The notes beneath the pieces are model-generated. The model was not told the DNA's origin. It saw only the letters and a list, made by a program, of their open reading frames with translations, and did no database searches. Below are positions 52,846-60,519 of a stretch of 60,519 nucleotides of DNA, piece by piece. Every line of letters begins with the position of its first letter. Position 1 is the stretch's first letter. The translations under genes were made by a program, and so were the position numbers. This stretch comes from Streptomyces sp. NRRL S-646 (GTDB taxonomy: Bacteria; Actinomycetota; Actinomycetes; Streptomycetales; Streptomycetaceae). The stretch is from contig NZ_JODC01000030.1 in the NCBI RefSeq assembly GCF_000720765.1, positions 1 through 60,519 on the forward strand, in the 5' to 3' direction.

Positions 52846-53912
52846 TTCGCCGCCTCCGTGTCGATGTCCGCCGGGCCGGTCGCTCCCGCCTCCGTGTTCG
52901 TGTCCGCCGGGCCGGTCGCCGCCACCCGTGCCGTCAGGCGCAGCGCCGCGCGGTCGTCCGGTGGCAGCCAGCAGGCGTCGCGGTGGCTGTCGCCGGACAG
53001 CGCGGGGCGCTCCTCGCACCGCTCGTGACGCAGCCGGCAGCGCGGTGCGAACGCGCATCCCTCCGGAAGGCCGCCGGGCGAGACCGGCATGCCCGCGATG
53101 GTGGGCAGCCGTCGCAGCCGGGGACCGCCGACGCGGGGCACCGAGTCCAGCAGGCCCCAGGTGTAGGGGTGCCGGGGACCGTGGAACACCGCCCGGCGCG
53201 GGCCCTCCTCGGCCGCCCGGCCTCCGTACATCACCAGGACCCGGTCGGCGATCTGGGAGACCACCCCCATGTCGTGCGTGATGAGCACGACGGCCGCGCC
53301 GCCGGCGTTCAACTCCCGCATCAGGTCGAGGATCTGGGCCTGGACGGTGACATCCAGCGCAGTCGTCGGTTCGTCGGCGATGAGCAGTGCGGGGCTGCAG
53401 GAGAGGGCCATCGCGATGACCGCGCGCTGGCGCATGCCGCCGGAGAACTCGTGCGGGTAGGCGTTCACCCGGGAGGCCGCGTCGGGGATGCCGACGTCGG
53501 AGAGCAGCTGGACCGCGCGGGCCTGCGCCGCCTTGCGGGACACCTGCTCGTGCGCACGTATCTGCTCGGCGATCTGCCAGCCGACCGTGTACACGGGGGT
53601 CAGCGCGGTCATCGGGTCCTGGAAGACCATGGCGACCTCCCGGCCCCGTATCGCACGCATCTCCTTGTCGGGAAGGGCGAGCAAGTCGCGGCCACGGAAG
53701 TGGACTTCGCCCGACACCGTGACGTTGGGATTGGTCAGCAGGCGCAGGACGGCCAGCATCGACACGCTCTTGCCGGAGCCCGACTCGCCCACCACGCCCA
53801 GGACTTCGCCGGGTGCGACGGTGAAGGAGAGGCCGTCGACGGCCGTGACCGGGCCGGTGCGGGTGCGGAAGGAGACCCGCAGGTCGCGTACGTCCAGCAG
53901 GGGTTCAGGCAT
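52842..53912 (-). CDS. Oligopeptide ABC transporter ATP-binding protein (OppD/DppD type)
   Basis: A 356-residue ATPase: Walker [19 protein letters not shown], signature [17 protein letters not shown], Walker [15 protein letters not shown], switch [15 protein letters not shown], and C-terminal Cys region [20 protein letters not shown]. It pairs with OppF to power import. The C-terminus ends in a tandem 12-residue repeat ([12 protein letters not shown] and [12 protein letters not shown]) not usual for the family. It overlaps the permease gene by 8 bp. Confidence 0.93.
52855..52926. repeat. Two tandem 36-bp units in the OppD C-terminus
   Basis: Units at 52855-52890 and 52891-52926 share TCCGTGT and GTCCGCCGGGCCGGTCGC with a few changes. 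Being a multiple of three, copy number could change without breaking the frame. Confidence 0.65.
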
Positions 53913-54873
53913 GGCGGGCCCTCGGGTCGAGTCGCGCGTACAGGATGTCCACCAGGGCGTTGGCGAGGACCACGAAGAAGGCCGCGTACAGAACGGTCCC
54001 CATGATCACGGGCAGGTCGAGGTTCTGCAGGGCGTCGAAGGTGAGCTTGCCGATGCCGGGCAGGCCGAAGACCACCTCGGTGAGCAGCGCCGCGCCGCCC
54101 ACGAGGGCGCCGAAGTCCAGGCCGAACAGCGACACGATCGGGATCAGCGAGCAGCGCAGGGCGTGGCGCAGCAGGATCCGGCGCTCGGACAGGCCCTTGG
54201 CGCGGGCCGTGCGGACGTAGTCCTCGTTCAGGGCGGTGATGACCTCGCCGCGCAGGAGGCGGGCGTAGATCCCGGCGTACAGCAGGGCCAGCGTCAGCCA
54301 GGGGAAGAGCATGTGCAGCGCCCACTGGCCCGGGTCCTGACTCAGGCCGACGTAGCCGGGCGGTGGTACCCAGGAGAAGACCGAACTGTGCAGCTGCTTC
54401 TGGGTGATGAGGTTGACGACCTCGCCGAGCCAGTAGGCGGGCAGCGAGACGCCGACCACGCCCACGAGCATGATCAGCGGGTCGGCCGCCTTGCCGCGCA
54501 GAGTTGCCGCGGCCGTGCCCATGAGGATGCCGGCCACCATCCAGATCACCGCGGCGCCGACGACCAGCGACAGGGTCACGGGGGTGGCCTGCACGATCTG
54601 CGGGATGACCCGGGCGCCGCGGTTGACGAAGGACTCCAGGTCGCGGTCGACGAGGAGGTGACGCATCATCAGCAGATAGCGGATCGGCATCGGGCGGTCG
54701 AGGCCGAAGGAGTGCCGCACCTGGGCGAGGATGGCGGGGTCGGCGTTGCGGCCCGCGATGCGTGCCGCGGGGTCGACTCCCGGAGTGGCGAAGAAGATCA
54801 GGAACACCAGGACGCTGATCGCGAACATCACCAGCAGGGCCGAGCCGAACCGCTTGAGCGCGAAGGACAGCAT
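53905..54873 (-). CDS. Peptide ABC transporter permease (DppB type)
   Basis: A 322-residue permease with six membrane helices. The N-terminus FALKRFGSALLVMFAISVLV is typical, and the cytoplasmic EAA loop EDYVRTARAKGLSERRILLR contacts the ATPases. AALLTEVVFGLPGIGKLTFD and LANALVDILYARLDPRAR are DppB signatures. It lies 7 bp downstream of the DppC-type gene. Confidence 0.93.
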   Translation of the reverse strand: MLSFALKRFGSALLVMFAISVLVFLIFFATPGVDPAARIAGRNADPAILAQVRHSFGLDRPMPIRYLLMMRHLLVDRDLESFVNRGARVIPQIVQATPVTLSLVVGAAVIWMVAGILMGTAAATLRGKAADPLIMLVGVVGVSLPAYWLGEVVNLITQKQLHSSVFSWVPPPGYVGLSQDPGQWALHMLFPWLTLALLYAGIYARLLRGEVITALNEDYVRTARAKGLSERRILLRHALRCSLIPIVSLFGLDFGALVGGAALLTEVVFGLPGIGKLTFDALQNLDLPVIMGTVLYAAFFVVLANALVDILYARLDPRARHA

Positions 54874-54880
54874 GGCAGCG

Positions 54881-55906
54881 TCACACCCCTCCGCGCAGCC
54901 GGGCGCTCGGGTCGAGCGCGTCGCGTACCCCGTCGCCCAGGACGTTGAGGGCCGCCGTGGTGAGCGCGATCAGCAGACCGGGGGCGATCGTCACCGTCGG
55001 GCGGGTGTAGAGCAGGCCCAGACCGTCCTCGATGATCGTGCCCCAACTGGCGTCGGGCGGCTGCACGCCGACGGACAGGAAGGACAGCGCCGACTCGGTG
55101 AGCATGGCCAGCGCGGTCATCAGCGGGACGAACACGATCGCCGTGGGCAGCACGTTCGGCAGCACCTCCCGGCGCAGGATGCGCAGGGTGGGCGCGCCGG
55201 AGCCGACGGCCGCGTGGATGAACTCCTTGTTGCGCAGCACCAGCACCTGACCGCGCAACGGCCGTGCGACGTACGGGACATAGATCGCCGCGATGATCGC
55301 GACGGGCAGCCACAGGCTCCCCGCGTCGACGGTGAGCGGGCCCAGCTTGAGCCCGTTGGTGAGCAGGACCACCGACAGACAGATGGCCAGCAGGTACACC
55401 GGGAAGGCCCAAATGATGTCCAGGATCCGGGAGATGACGGAGTCCACGGCGCCGCCCGCGTACCCGGCGACGACCCCGACGGCCGTACCGACGACGCAGG
55501 TGAGCAGAGCCGCGGTGACACCGATGAACAGGCTCGTACGGCCGCCGTAGAGCAGGCGTGCCATGACGTCGCGGCCCTGGTTGTCGGCGCCGAGGAAGTA
55601 GTGGGCGGGGTCCCAGGTGGGGCCGATGGGCGTGACGCCGAGGCCGAGGCCGGTGCTGCTCGGGGTGAGCACCGGCACGGTCTTCCCGTCGACCACCGTG
55701 GTGCCGGAGACGTGGGACTGGAAGGGGTCGGTGTGGGCGATGTGGGCCGCGTACAGCGGTGCGTACAGCGTGGCCACGACGACGATGAGCAGGACGACGG
55801 CCGCGGCCAGCGCCGACCTGTTGCGCACCAGGTCGGCGGCGGCCGTCCGCCACGGGCCCGGCGAGCGCCGGGCCTCAGCGGTCAACAGGGGCTCTGAGGT
55901 GGTCAT
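54881..55906 (-). CDS. Peptide ABC transporter permease (DppC type)
   Basis: A 341-residue permease. After an N-terminal helix (SALAAAVVLLIVVVATLYAP) comes an unusually long outside loop (SHVSGTTVVDGKTVPVLTPS) before HYFLGADNQGRDVMARLLYG. The EAA loop reads NKEFIHAAVGSGAPTLRILR, and LSFLSVGVQPPDASWGTIIE and LGDGVRDALDPSARLR close the family pattern. Its start overlaps the binding-protein stop as ATGA. Confidence 0.93.
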   Translation of the reverse strand: MTTSEPLLTAEARRSPGPWRTAAADLVRNRSALAAAVVLLIVVVATLYAPLYAAHIAHTDPFQSHVSGTTVVDGKTVPVLTPSSTGLGLGVTPIGPTWDPAHYFLGADNQGRDVMARLLYGGRTSLFIGVTAALLTCVVGTAVGVVAGYAGGAVDSVISRILDIIWAFPVYLLAICLSVVLLTNGLKLGPLTVDAGSLWLPVAIIAAIYVPYVARPLRGQVLVLRNKEFIHAAVGSGAPTLRILRREVLPNVLPTAIVFVPLMTALAMLTESALSFLSVGVQPPDASWGTIIEDGLGLLYTRPTVTIAPGLLIALTTAALNVLGDGVRDALDPSARLRGGV

Positions 55907-57627
55907 TTGACCCACAGCTGCCCGACGAGCATGTAGAACTGCTTGCTGAACTGGTAGTTGCCGACCCGCTTCGACGTGAAGTCGACGAGCTTGGGGTTGA
56001 TCAGCGGGACGACCGGCGACTCGGCCATGACTTGCTGGTCGATGGCGCCCCACTGCTGGTTGGCGTTCTTCTGGTCGGTCTGTGCGGTCTTCAGCGCCGT
56101 GTGCATCTTCGTGTCGATGCCCTTGTCGCAGAAGCCGGAGATGTTGATGCTCGAGTCGCTGCCGGGGTGGAACGAGGCGCAGGACAGCAGCACATTGAGG
56201 AAGTCGGAGGCCGCCGGATAGTCCTGGTACCAGGACGTCAGCGCCAACTGCACCTTGTTCTTGGTGTTCTGGATGTAGGTGAACTGGATGTTCGGCGACA
56301 GCGGCTTGAGCTTCGCCTTGTAGCCGAGCTGGGTGAGCAGGCTCTGCAGGTACTGCCCGATCGACTTGTTGACGTCGTCGTCCTGGACGACGATGCCGAC
56401 CTCCTGCCCGGCCGTACCGGACTTCTTCACCAGCTCCTTGGCCTTGGCGAGATCCGCGGCCTTCCAGGTGGTGCCGCCGCCCTTGGTGTAGTCGCACGAG
56501 TCGACGTGCCCGGGGAAGCCCGGCGGCAGGATGGTGCACGCGGGAGAGGCGAGGTTGGTGCCGCCGTACAGCCGGACCACGGCCGCCCGGTCGACGGCGT
56601 AGTTGATGGCCTGACGCGCCAACTTGTTGTTGAACGGAGCCATGTTGACGTTCAGCGTCGCGTACCAGAACGCGGTCAGCGGGTTCACATGCGTCTGCGA
56701 GGCGTACTTGGTGCCCATCTCGCCCAGCCGGTCGGTGGGCGGCGCGTCGAACATCCAGTCCGCCTGGCCGTTCTCGACGGCGGTGACCTCGGACTCCACC
56801 GTCTGCCCGAAGGTGTAGTCGATGACGTCCGGATAGCCCTGCGGCGACGCCTGCCGCGACCACTCCTTGAAGTGCGGGTTGCGCACCAGCTTCAGCTCGC
56901 GGTTCGGATCGTAGGAGGCGGCCATGTACGCGCCGGTCGACGGCAGCGGCTTGGTGCCGGCGTCCTTCGTGGGCGAATCCTTCGGTACGACGCTGGCGTG
57001 CGGGACGGCCAGTTTGTACGGGAACTCGGAGTCCGCGGCGGTGAGGTTGATGGTGACCGTGTTGCTCTTCGGGTCGCCGATCACGCCCTTGGACAGGGTG
57101 CAGGAGGCCGGCTTCTTGATGCAGGCGTCGGCGCCGACGATGCCGTTGTAGAAGGTGCCGGCGGTGGGGCTGGAGACCTTGAAGATGCGCTGGAAGGACG
57201 CCACCACGTCATCGGTGGTCAGCGCCTTGCCGTTGGAGAAGGTGATGCCCTTGCGGAGCGTGAAGGTGTACGTCCTGCCGCCGTTGGTCACCTTCGGCAT
57301 CGCCGCGGCCAGGTCCGGGACGACGGTGAACGACTCCTGGCCGCCGACCTTCTTGAACGCGAGCAGACCGTCGTACATCGACTGGTACAACTGCCAGTAC
57401 TGGAGCGTGTAGTTGACCTGTGGGTCGAGGGTGCCGGCGGCCGCATGGGCGATCAGCTTCAGGGTGCCGCCCTTGTGCTGCGGCTGGAAGGCGGAGGACC
57501 CGGAGCCGGAGGCGGACGCGCTCGGGTTGTCGGAGGAGCCGCCGTCGGAGGACGAACAGGCGGCGGCGGTCAGGGCGAGGGCGACGGTGGCGGCGGCGAG
57601 CGCGCCCCGTCTCGTGCTGCGGGACAT
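55903..57627 (-). CDS. Peptide-binding lipoprotein (SBP family 5)
   Basis: A 574-residue extracellular solute-binding protein. The lipoprotein signal ends LALTAAAC, with lipidated Cys24, followed by a Ser/Gly linker (SSSDGGSSDNPSASASGSGS). Family 5 motifs are TLDPQVNYTLQYWQLYQSMY, YTFTLRKGITFSNGKALTTD and ARQAINYAVDRAAVV. It captures oligopeptides or similar ligands and delivers them to the DppBC channel. It lies 36 bp after the peptidase-like hydrolase gene and overlaps the permease gene. Confidence 0.93.
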   Translation of the reverse strand: MSRSTRRGALAAATVALALTAAACSSSDGGSSDNPSASASGSGSSAFQPQHKGGTLKLIAHAAAGTLDPQVNYTLQYWQLYQSMYDGLLAFKKVGGQESFTVVPDLAAAMPKVTNGGRTYTFTLRKGITFSNGKALTTDDVVASFQRIFKVSSPTAGTFYNGIVGADACIKKPASCTLSKGVIGDPKSNTVTINLTAADSEFPYKLAVPHASVVPKDSPTKDAGTKPLPSTGAYMAASYDPNRELKLVRNPHFKEWSRQASPQGYPDVIDYTFGQTVESEVTAVENGQADWMFDAPPTDRLGEMGTKYASQTHVNPLTAFWYATLNVNMAPFNNKLARQAINYAVDRAAVVRLYGGTNLASPACTILPPGFPGHVDSCDYTKGGGTTWKAADLAKAKELVKKSGTAGQEVGIVVQDDDVNKSIGQYLQSLLTQLGYKAKLKPLSPNIQFTYIQNTKNKVQLALTSWYQDYPAASDFLNVLLSCASFHPGSDSSINISGFCDKGIDTKMHTALKTAQTDQKNANQQWGAIDQQVMAESPVVPLINPKLVDFTSKRVGNYQFSKQFYMLVGQLWVK

Positions 57628-57663
57628 CGCAATGAACTCCCGTCGGGGGAACGGCCGTTGGGG

Positions 57664-58560
57664 TCAGTCGGTGGAGTCGAGGAAGGAGCCCACGACCCGG
57701 AGGTAGAGCTCTTCTTCTTCGACGTGCGGCATGTGGCTGGAGTGCTCGAACATGTGCCAGCGCACATCGGGGATGTGGTCGGCGAAGGGGCGCAGCGTCT
57801 CGGGGGTCGCCTCGTCGTAGCGGCCGGACACCAGCAGGGTGGGTACGTCGATCAGGTGCAGCCGGTCGACGACGGACCAGTCCTTGAGCGTGCCGACGAC
57901 ATGGAACTCGTTCGGCCCGTTCATGGTGTGGTACACGGTCGGATCGGCCGCGATGTTGTCCCAAGTCGCCTGCACTTCGGGCGGGTTGGGCGTCAGGCGG
58001 CACACATGGCGCTCGTTGAAGACCTGCTCGGCCGCGCGGTAGGCGGGGTCGTCGGTGGTTCCGGCGGCCTCGTGGGCGAGCAGGGTGTGCTGGACCTCCA
58101 CAGGCAGTTCGGCGCGCAGTCCGGCCGCCGCCTTCAGCCACAGCTCCATGGACGCGGGGGAGTTGGCGATGACCAGACCCCGCAGTCCGGTCGGGCGCCG
58201 TACGGCGTGCTCGGCGGCGAGCATGCCGCCCCAGGACTGGCCGAGCAGGTGGTAACCGTCGGCGATGCCCAACGCCTTGAGGAGGTTGTCGAGTTCGTCG
58301 AGGAAGAGCTGGACGGTCCAGAAGTCGGCACCCTTGTCGGGCAGATGGGTGGACAGTCCGGTGCCGAGCTGGTCGTAGTGCACCACCTGGCGGTCCTGCT
58401 GGGCGATGTTCGCGATGCTGAGTGTGTAGTTGTGACCGGCGCCGGGCCCGCCGTGCAGGACCACCAGGGGGGTCCGGCCCGGTTCGCCCGTGATCCGGTA
58501 CCAGGTGGAACAGCCGTTGAAGTCGACGGTTCCGGTGTGGTTCGGTTCGGGGATCGCCAC
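57664..58560 (-). CDS. Alpha/beta hydrolase, proline iminopeptidase-like
   Basis: A 298-residue hydrolase. The family opening VVLHGGPGAGHNYT contains the oxyanion-hole HGGPG. YDQLGTGLS and the nucleophile elbow GQSWGGML follow. LLVSGRYDEATPET supplies the Asp and MFEHSSHMPHVEEEE the His. These are the proline iminopeptidase (TIGR01250) hallmarks. GTG 58560 is chosen because GGGAGG lies 7 nt upstream; the longer frame covers the promoter. First gene of the leftward peptide-import operon, it probably trims imported proline-containing peptides or amides in the cytoplasm. Confidence 0.9.
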   Translation of the reverse strand: MAIPEPNHTGTVDFNGCSTWYRITGEPGRTPLVVLHGGPGAGHNYTLSIANIAQQDRQVVHYDQLGTGLSTHLPDKGADFWTVQLFLDELDNLLKALGIADGYHLLGQSWGGMLAAEHAVRRPTGLRGLVIANSPASMELWLKAAAGLRAELPVEVQHTLLAHEAAGTTDDPAYRAAEQVFNERHVCRLTPNPPEVQATWDNIAADPTVYHTMNGPNEFHVVGTLKDWSVVDRLHLIDVPTLLVSGRYDEATPETLRPFADHIPDVRWHMFEHSSHMPHVEEEELYLRVVGSFLDSTD

Positions 58561-58646
58561 GAGGAAGCCTCCCAGACCGGCCGGTGCGAGCCGGCCGCTG
58601 GCTGAAACGGTGTGGGTGTGACGGATAGGTGAGATAGTGATTGGGT

Positions 58647-58671
58647 AAATGGTCAGCGCACAAGACCTTTT
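58647..58671. promoter_or_regulatory. Inverted repeat, possible FadR-type operator
   Basis: AAATGGTC at 58647-58654 and GACCTTTT at 58664-58671 are inverted copies with one mismatch and a 9-nt gap, placed between the hydrolase operon and the divergent regulator. TGGTC/GACC half sites recur in operators of the FadR subfamily. Inference only. Confidence 0.35.
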
Positions 58672-58799
58672 AGCGGGGCCGGGCCAAGACGTAACGGCGT
58701 GTTTACGTGGCCCGCGTGCGTTAACAAGAGCGGCGAACAAGGGGGAACCAGCTGACATCCGTACCTGAGGCATCCGAACCGGGTGGCGAGTTCTCGCGG

Positions 58800-59567
58800 G
58801 TGCTCGACCGTGTCCTCCTCGGCGGCGCACCCTCGCCCGAACTGCGCCCGGTGCGTGTGGCCTCCGCCGTCGACGAGGTCTCGGATCGGCTGCTCACCGC
58901 GATCGCCGTAGGAGACTTCCTGCCGGGCGAACGGCTCCCGGTGGAACGCGAGTTGATCCAGCTGCTGCGGGTCAGCCGCCCCACCGTGCGCGAGGCGATC
59001 GCCAGGCTGCAGGCCGTCGGTGTCGTCGAGATCCGCCGCGGCCGCAACGGCGGTGCCTACGTCCGCGACAGCTGGACCGAGTCGACCGCTGCCGCCGTCC
59101 GCCACACACTCGTGCCCCGCTGGGAGGAGTTCGAGCAGCTCTTCGACCTGCGCGGGCTGGTGGAGGGCATGGTGGCCGCGACGGCAGCCCGGCGCCGCAG
59201 CTCCGAGGACGTCGACTCCATGCGGGACGCCCTGACCGCCTACCTGTCCGCCCGCACACCGCGCGACGAACAGACCGCGGACAGCGCCTTCCACCAGGCC
59301 GTCCGCACCGCCACGGGCAACCCGCAGATCGTCATGCTCAGCCGCGACCTGCTCGCCCGGATCAGCCTCGGCTTCCCCGTCGAACCCTGGGGCAAGGGCG
59401 AACGGACCGACTTCCACCGCGGCGGCGAGGACCACAAGGCGCTCTACGAGGCCATCGCGGGCGGTGAGCCCGAGCGGGCGGAGGAGATCGCCCGGCAGCA
59501 CTTCATGATCAGCGCCGAGATGATCCGTGACGTGCTGGCGCGGGTTCGGGGCGTGGAGCCGTCCTGA
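58800..59567 (+). CDS. FadR-family GntR regulator with FCD domain
   Basis: A 255-residue regulator from the GTG at 58800. The winged HTH (DEVSDRLLTAIAVGDFLPGE, LLRVSRPTVREAIARLQAVG, NGGAYVRDSW) is followed by an FCD ligand domain with metal-site residues (FDLRGLVEGMVAATAARR, ADSAFHQAVRTATGNPQIVM, DHKALYEAI). The open frame reaches further upstream: CTG 58752 has AGGGGGAA 5-6 nt before it and would add SVPEASEPGGEFSR, so the true start may be CTG. Divergent from the peptide-import operon, it probably represses it. Confidence 0.9.
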   Translation: MLDRVLLGGAPSPELRPVRVASAVDEVSDRLLTAIAVGDFLPGERLPVERELIQLLRVSRPTVREAIARLQAVGVVEIRRGRNGGAYVRDSWTESTAAAVRHTLVPRWEEFEQLFDLRGLVEGMVAATAARRRSSEDVDSMRDALTAYLSARTPRDEQTADSAFHQAVRTATGNPQIVMLSRDLLARISLGFPVEPWGKGERTDFHRGGEDHKALYEAIAGGEPERAEEIARQHFMISAEMIRDVLARVRGVEPS

Positions 59568-59816
59568 GGGGCAGACCTGTCGACCGGATGGTCGTGCCTG
59601 TCGATTCGGGGGGACGCTCTTCGTGTAGAGGGTGAGAGACCGGTACCTGGCCGGTCCGCGCGCGTTCGACGATGCCGGTGTCGGAGTGGTGCGCTGACGA
59701 CGGAGCCATGGCGGACCTCCGGGCAGGCACGACGGAACTTCACCGTTTCGCGGATCGGTGAGAGTGTCAACGCCATCTGATACACCGGGAGTTGACCTCG
59801 GTGGGTGGGGAGCCGG

Positions 59817-60140
59817 TCAGGCGTTCGTGCGTGACAGGTGGTCGGGGAGGTCGGTGAGCCGATCGATGCGGAGCACCGTCTCGTCTGCCGTCGGCGATGG
59901 TCCACCGGTGACGAAGTCGATGCCGCGGTCCAGCCAGATGCCGGTGAGGCCGGCGAGGGCGGCTGCGTTCACATCGCTTTCCAGCATGTCGCCCACGTTG
60001 ACCGCCTGCGCGGGGTCCGTCCGCATCCACCGGCAGGCGGTGGCGTAGGCGACGGGCTTGGCGGCACCGAGCTCGGTCGGGGTCAGGACGGCTTCGAAGT
60101 ACTCGAGGAGGCCGAAGCGGGCGAGTTTGAAGATCAGGAC
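59817..60140 (-). pseudogene. 5'-truncated HAD-superfamily hydrolase
   Basis: The C-terminal part of a HAD hydrolase remains: FEAVLTPTELGAAKPVAYAT, AVNVGDMLESDVNAAALAGL and TGIWLDRG. The first catalytic Asp motif is missing. The reading stops making sense upstream of about 60130, where the rightward fragment begins. The scar removes the N-terminal half. Confidence 0.65.
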
Positions 60141-60426
60141 GGAGTACCTGACACCGCCGACCGCCGCCGAGGTCAAGGCCAGGCCCGCCTACGCGTACTT
60201 CCAGCCGTACCAGACCGGCTTCTACCTCCCCAAGCAGGCCACCAGGTTGGAGAAGGCGATCTCCGCACAGATCGACGCCATGTACACCAACGGCGAGATG
60301 GCCAGGCTCGTGAAGAAGTGCGGCGGCGACCCCGAGCAGTTCCTCAAGCCCGCCGCCGACGTCGCCACCGCGCGCCGCGGTGTGGACCGTCCGAGCAGCT
60401 GGACGCCGCCGTCCATCGGCCAGTGA
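60141..60426 (+). pseudogene. 5'-truncated amino-acid ABC transporter binding protein
   Basis: The C-terminal part of an SBP family 3 protein: RPAYAYFQPYQTGFYLPKQA, ISAQIDAMYTNGEMARLVKK and DPEQFLKPAADVA. No signal peptide or N-lobe is present. It ends 11 bp before the permease gene, the normal operon order. The break is at the same point as that of the HAD relic. Confidence 0.7.
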
Positions 60427-60437
60427 GGGGAGCGAAC

Positions 60438-60519
60438 ATGTCCGGCCTCTTCCAAGTCCCCTGGTCCGACTACCGGTCCGACCTCCTCGACGCGCTCTGG
60501 CGCACCGTCTCCTACACCC
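60438..60519 (+). CDS. Amino-acid ABC transporter permease, N-terminal part (runs off window)
   Basis: The 27 visible codons read MSGLFQVPWSDYRSDLLDAL then WRTVSYT, the typical N-terminus of polar amino-acid permeases (HisMQ type) just before the first membrane helix. GAGGGGAGCG precedes ATG 60438. It follows the truncated binding-protein relic, so its original promoter has probably been lost. The rest lies beyond the window. Confidence 0.7.
   Translation, partial: MSGLFQVPWSDYRSDLLDALWRTVSYT

Noticed and set aside
54881..56863. A 660-codon frame fusing a permease to upstream sequence
   Set aside because: The upstream part is a shadow of the binding-protein gene. The permease starts at 55906 with an ATGA overlap.
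59568..59816. A small gene downstream of the FadR-type regulator
   Set aside because: One minus-strand reading (TLSPIRETVKFRRACPE) looks protein-like, but it has no credible start, length or family.

Overview
The window is high-GC DNA with actinobacterial gene style: GTG starts, ATGA and GTGA overlaps, Tat/Sec-type secreted proteins, and GntR, DeoR, IclR, TetR and FadR regulators. It is almost certainly from a Streptomyces chromosome. Many decayed gene fragments point to an accessory, arm-like region. Species cannot be told from the sequence. No tRNA, rRNA or CRISPR array was seen.

Layout. (1) 0-11 kb: a sugar/polyol block (Gfo/Idh/MocA dehydrogenase divergent from a GntR regulator, a ROK sugar kinase and its membrane partner), then a translationally coupled SNF2 helicase + SWIM zinc-finger pair, a DeoR regulator and a membrane mannosyltransferase. 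(2) 11-19 kb: a wall-polysaccharide locus with all four dTDP-L-rhamnose genes (rmlD-rmlB-rmlA leftward, rmlC rightward), a large family 2 glycosyltransferase and a membrane-anchored esterase. (3) 19-21.5 kb: a gene graveyard of fused, frameshifted or nonsense-mutated remnants, with one intact GNAT gene. (4) 21.5-25 kb: a MAB_1171c-type membrane protein, an ImmA/IrrE metalloprotease and an XRE regulator, divergent from a ParB/StrR-like regulator; two near-identical palindromes lie between them. (5) 25-35 kb: a compact, uncommon polyketide locus with a C39/BtrH-like protein, a free-standing acyltransferase, a single-module PKS (KS-KR-ACP without AT), a MATE exporter and acyl-CoA carboxylase beta and epsilon subunits. 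(6) 35-38.5 kb: more remnants and a SnoaL-like/TetR pair.

(7) 38.5-51.7 kb is the most unusual part. It holds a secreted ribosome-inactivating protein, a secreted aerolysin-like protein, a GH25 muramidase, a CHAP-type amidase and a small secreted wall-associated protein. They are interleaved with two large paralogues that join an HTH, an nSTAND-type ATPase, one membrane helix and WD40 propellers. Each paralogue is divergent from a secreted effector gene. A composite DNA element with identical spacing occurs upstream of the second paralogue/CHAP pair and upstream of the small wall protein. I propose a sensor-regulated toxin-and-lysin arsenal.

(8) 51.8-59.6 kb: a complete oligopeptide ABC importer operon with a proline-iminopeptidase-like hydrolase, divergent from its likely FadR-type regulator. 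(9) 59.8-60.5 kb: a deletion scar joining a 5'-truncated HAD gene and a 5'-truncated amino-acid-binding-protein gene, followed by the start of the cognate permease gene.
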